From Trichuris trichiura (lineage: Eukaryota > Nematoda > Enoplea > Trichinellida > Trichuridae): a stretch of 64,000 nt of DNA. Every line of letters begins with the position of its first letter. The first letter of the stretch is position 1. Of this stretch, positions 63,303 through 64,000 are shown piece by piece. A model generated the notes under the pieces. It had not been told where the DNA came from, did not search any database, and saw only the letters and a program-made list of their open reading frames with translations. Both the position numbers and the translations under genes were made by a program. Location of the stretch: positions 1,240,001-1,304,000 of the forward strand of contig JBAJFE010000023.1 of assembly GCA_037903355.1 (NCBI GenBank). The letters run 5' to 3'.

Positions 63303-64000
63303 CTGTCCTTTGAATTTATTGGTAAAAATTGAATCTGCTGGAAATCTTTCTACTTGAATTTCAAATTAGACACCGTAACACCGTTTGAATTTTTCAGGCC
63401 AGTCAGGGCTCGCTTTGAAATTTGCATTTCCCTTTAGCTTTAAGTTAAAAGTTTTTTCGTCTTTTTTGCGTAACAATGGGTCCAGATAACTAATGCCCTG
63501 TTGAGCGTTGCCACTCAAGCCGTCTGCACTTCCGCTGATGACGAGTTGAAATAAGACTCGAAAGCTCCGGATGGTTTTTTTCAAAAAAAAGCCTGCTACC
63601 TTAATAAAGCTCCATATATTGAAAACTCGTTAACGCGTAAGGAAAAATTATGTATTCAAAGCTGTACCCTATTTCTAAACGAAATTACGTTGTAACACTT
63701 CCTTAACTTAAGCCACCTTCTAAGGTCTCAGTTGAGCTCTCTGAAAACTGCAATAGTTGACGTCGTCTAATACTGCAAGTTCTGCTGAAACCTTTATGTT
63801 ACTGCTACTGCCATTTCTGCAATTCTGTTATAGTCCACTGAAACTTGTTCTGCTGAAGCTGTGGAACACTTTCTGCTACTGATTATGTGAATGAACAAAT
63901 GACTTGTACCACATTCATTAAAAGAAAAGTCAGAGCTAATAACAGCTGCGAATAGAGGTGAATTGAGTCGCTCATTGGATAAAAAAATATTGGAGTTGAA
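63303..64000. mobile_element. Second copy of the 42-kb element, cut by the window end
   Basis: Collinear and nearly identical to 42614-43307, with only a few substitutions and about 4 bp net length difference over about 695 bp. It begins inside the left arm of the reference copy, so about 230 bp of the outer end is missing. The right part lies beyond the window. Confidence 0.92.
63535..63570 (+). ncRNA. Hammerhead-ribozyme-like core, copy 6
   Basis: CTGATGA 63535-63541, stem II CGAGTT 63542-63547 with GACTCG 63555-63560 (five Watson-Crick pairs and one GU), loop GAAATAA, GAAA 63560-63563, GCTC 63564-63567, CGG 63568-63570. Upstream TCCG pairs with CGGA as stem I. Compared with copy 4 the element sequence is almost the same, but here stem II is intact. 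Confidence 0.6.

Noticed and set aside
1..64000. CRISPR arrays, bacterial operons, ribosome-binding sites, rRNA
   Set aside because: Genes are spliced and eukaryotic; no regularly spaced repeats with unique spacers and no rRNA-like segment were seen.

Overview
This is animal nuclear DNA: spliced genes, canonical GT-AG introns and AT-rich, repeat-laden spacers. Most introns are very short (about 37-70 bp), but a few reach 1.4-9 kb. Arrays of TTAGGC, the nematode telomere unit, occur inside an intron and in scattered repeats. A nematode is therefore the best guess, and the weak intron 3' consensus (TTAG, TAAG and GCAG besides TTCAG) fits a non-Caenorhabditis lineage. The organism is inferred, not shown. 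Gene models were built by hand; for each complete model the exon phases join and the predicted length is close to that of the named family.

Layout. 1-3.2 kb: repeats (a TA-flanked MITE, an AT microsatellite, a foldback carrying hammerhead-like motifs). 3.2-3.7 kb (+): zinc-finger exon of an Sp-family transcription factor. 5.3-7.8 kb (+): WBP4/FBP21-like spliceosomal protein. 8.0-9.5 kb (-): S-adenosylmethionine decarboxylase, convergent with WBP4. 11.5-28.5 kb (-): a complete 19-exon Mind bomb (MIB1) E3 ligase with a 9.1-kb intron. 31.4-33.1 kb (+): OXA1L-type mitochondrial insertase. 34.8-35.6 kb (+): small single-pass membrane protein of unknown function. 37.8-38.5 kb (-): D-aminoacyl-tRNA deacylase DTD1. 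38.9-40.3 kb (-): ZDHHC9/14/18-type palmitoyltransferase. 40.3-49 kb: repeat-rich, with a 1.55-kb long-inverted-repeat element and a possible 93-aa gene. 49.1-49.9 kb (-): EMC8/9. 52.8-55.5 kb (-): CPEB1-type translational regulator. 55.5-64 kb: no convincing gene; a hAT-like end and a second copy of the 42-kb element running off the window.

The genes form no operon-like pathway; they are unrelated housekeeping and developmental genes (Notch-ligand ubiquitination, polyamine synthesis, mRNA translation control, splicing, membrane-protein insertion, protein lipidation, tRNA proofreading).

The most interesting non-genic signal is a dispersed family of six hammerhead-ribozyme-like cores (CTGANGA, stem II, GAAA, then GCT[C/A]CG) at 1.5, 1.7, 1.8, 42.8, 48.7 and 63.5 kb. 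Stem II changes sequence between copies but largely keeps its pairing, as a selected RNA fold would. Such ribozymes are known in Penelope-like retroelements and retrozymes; assignment to those classes here is inference.
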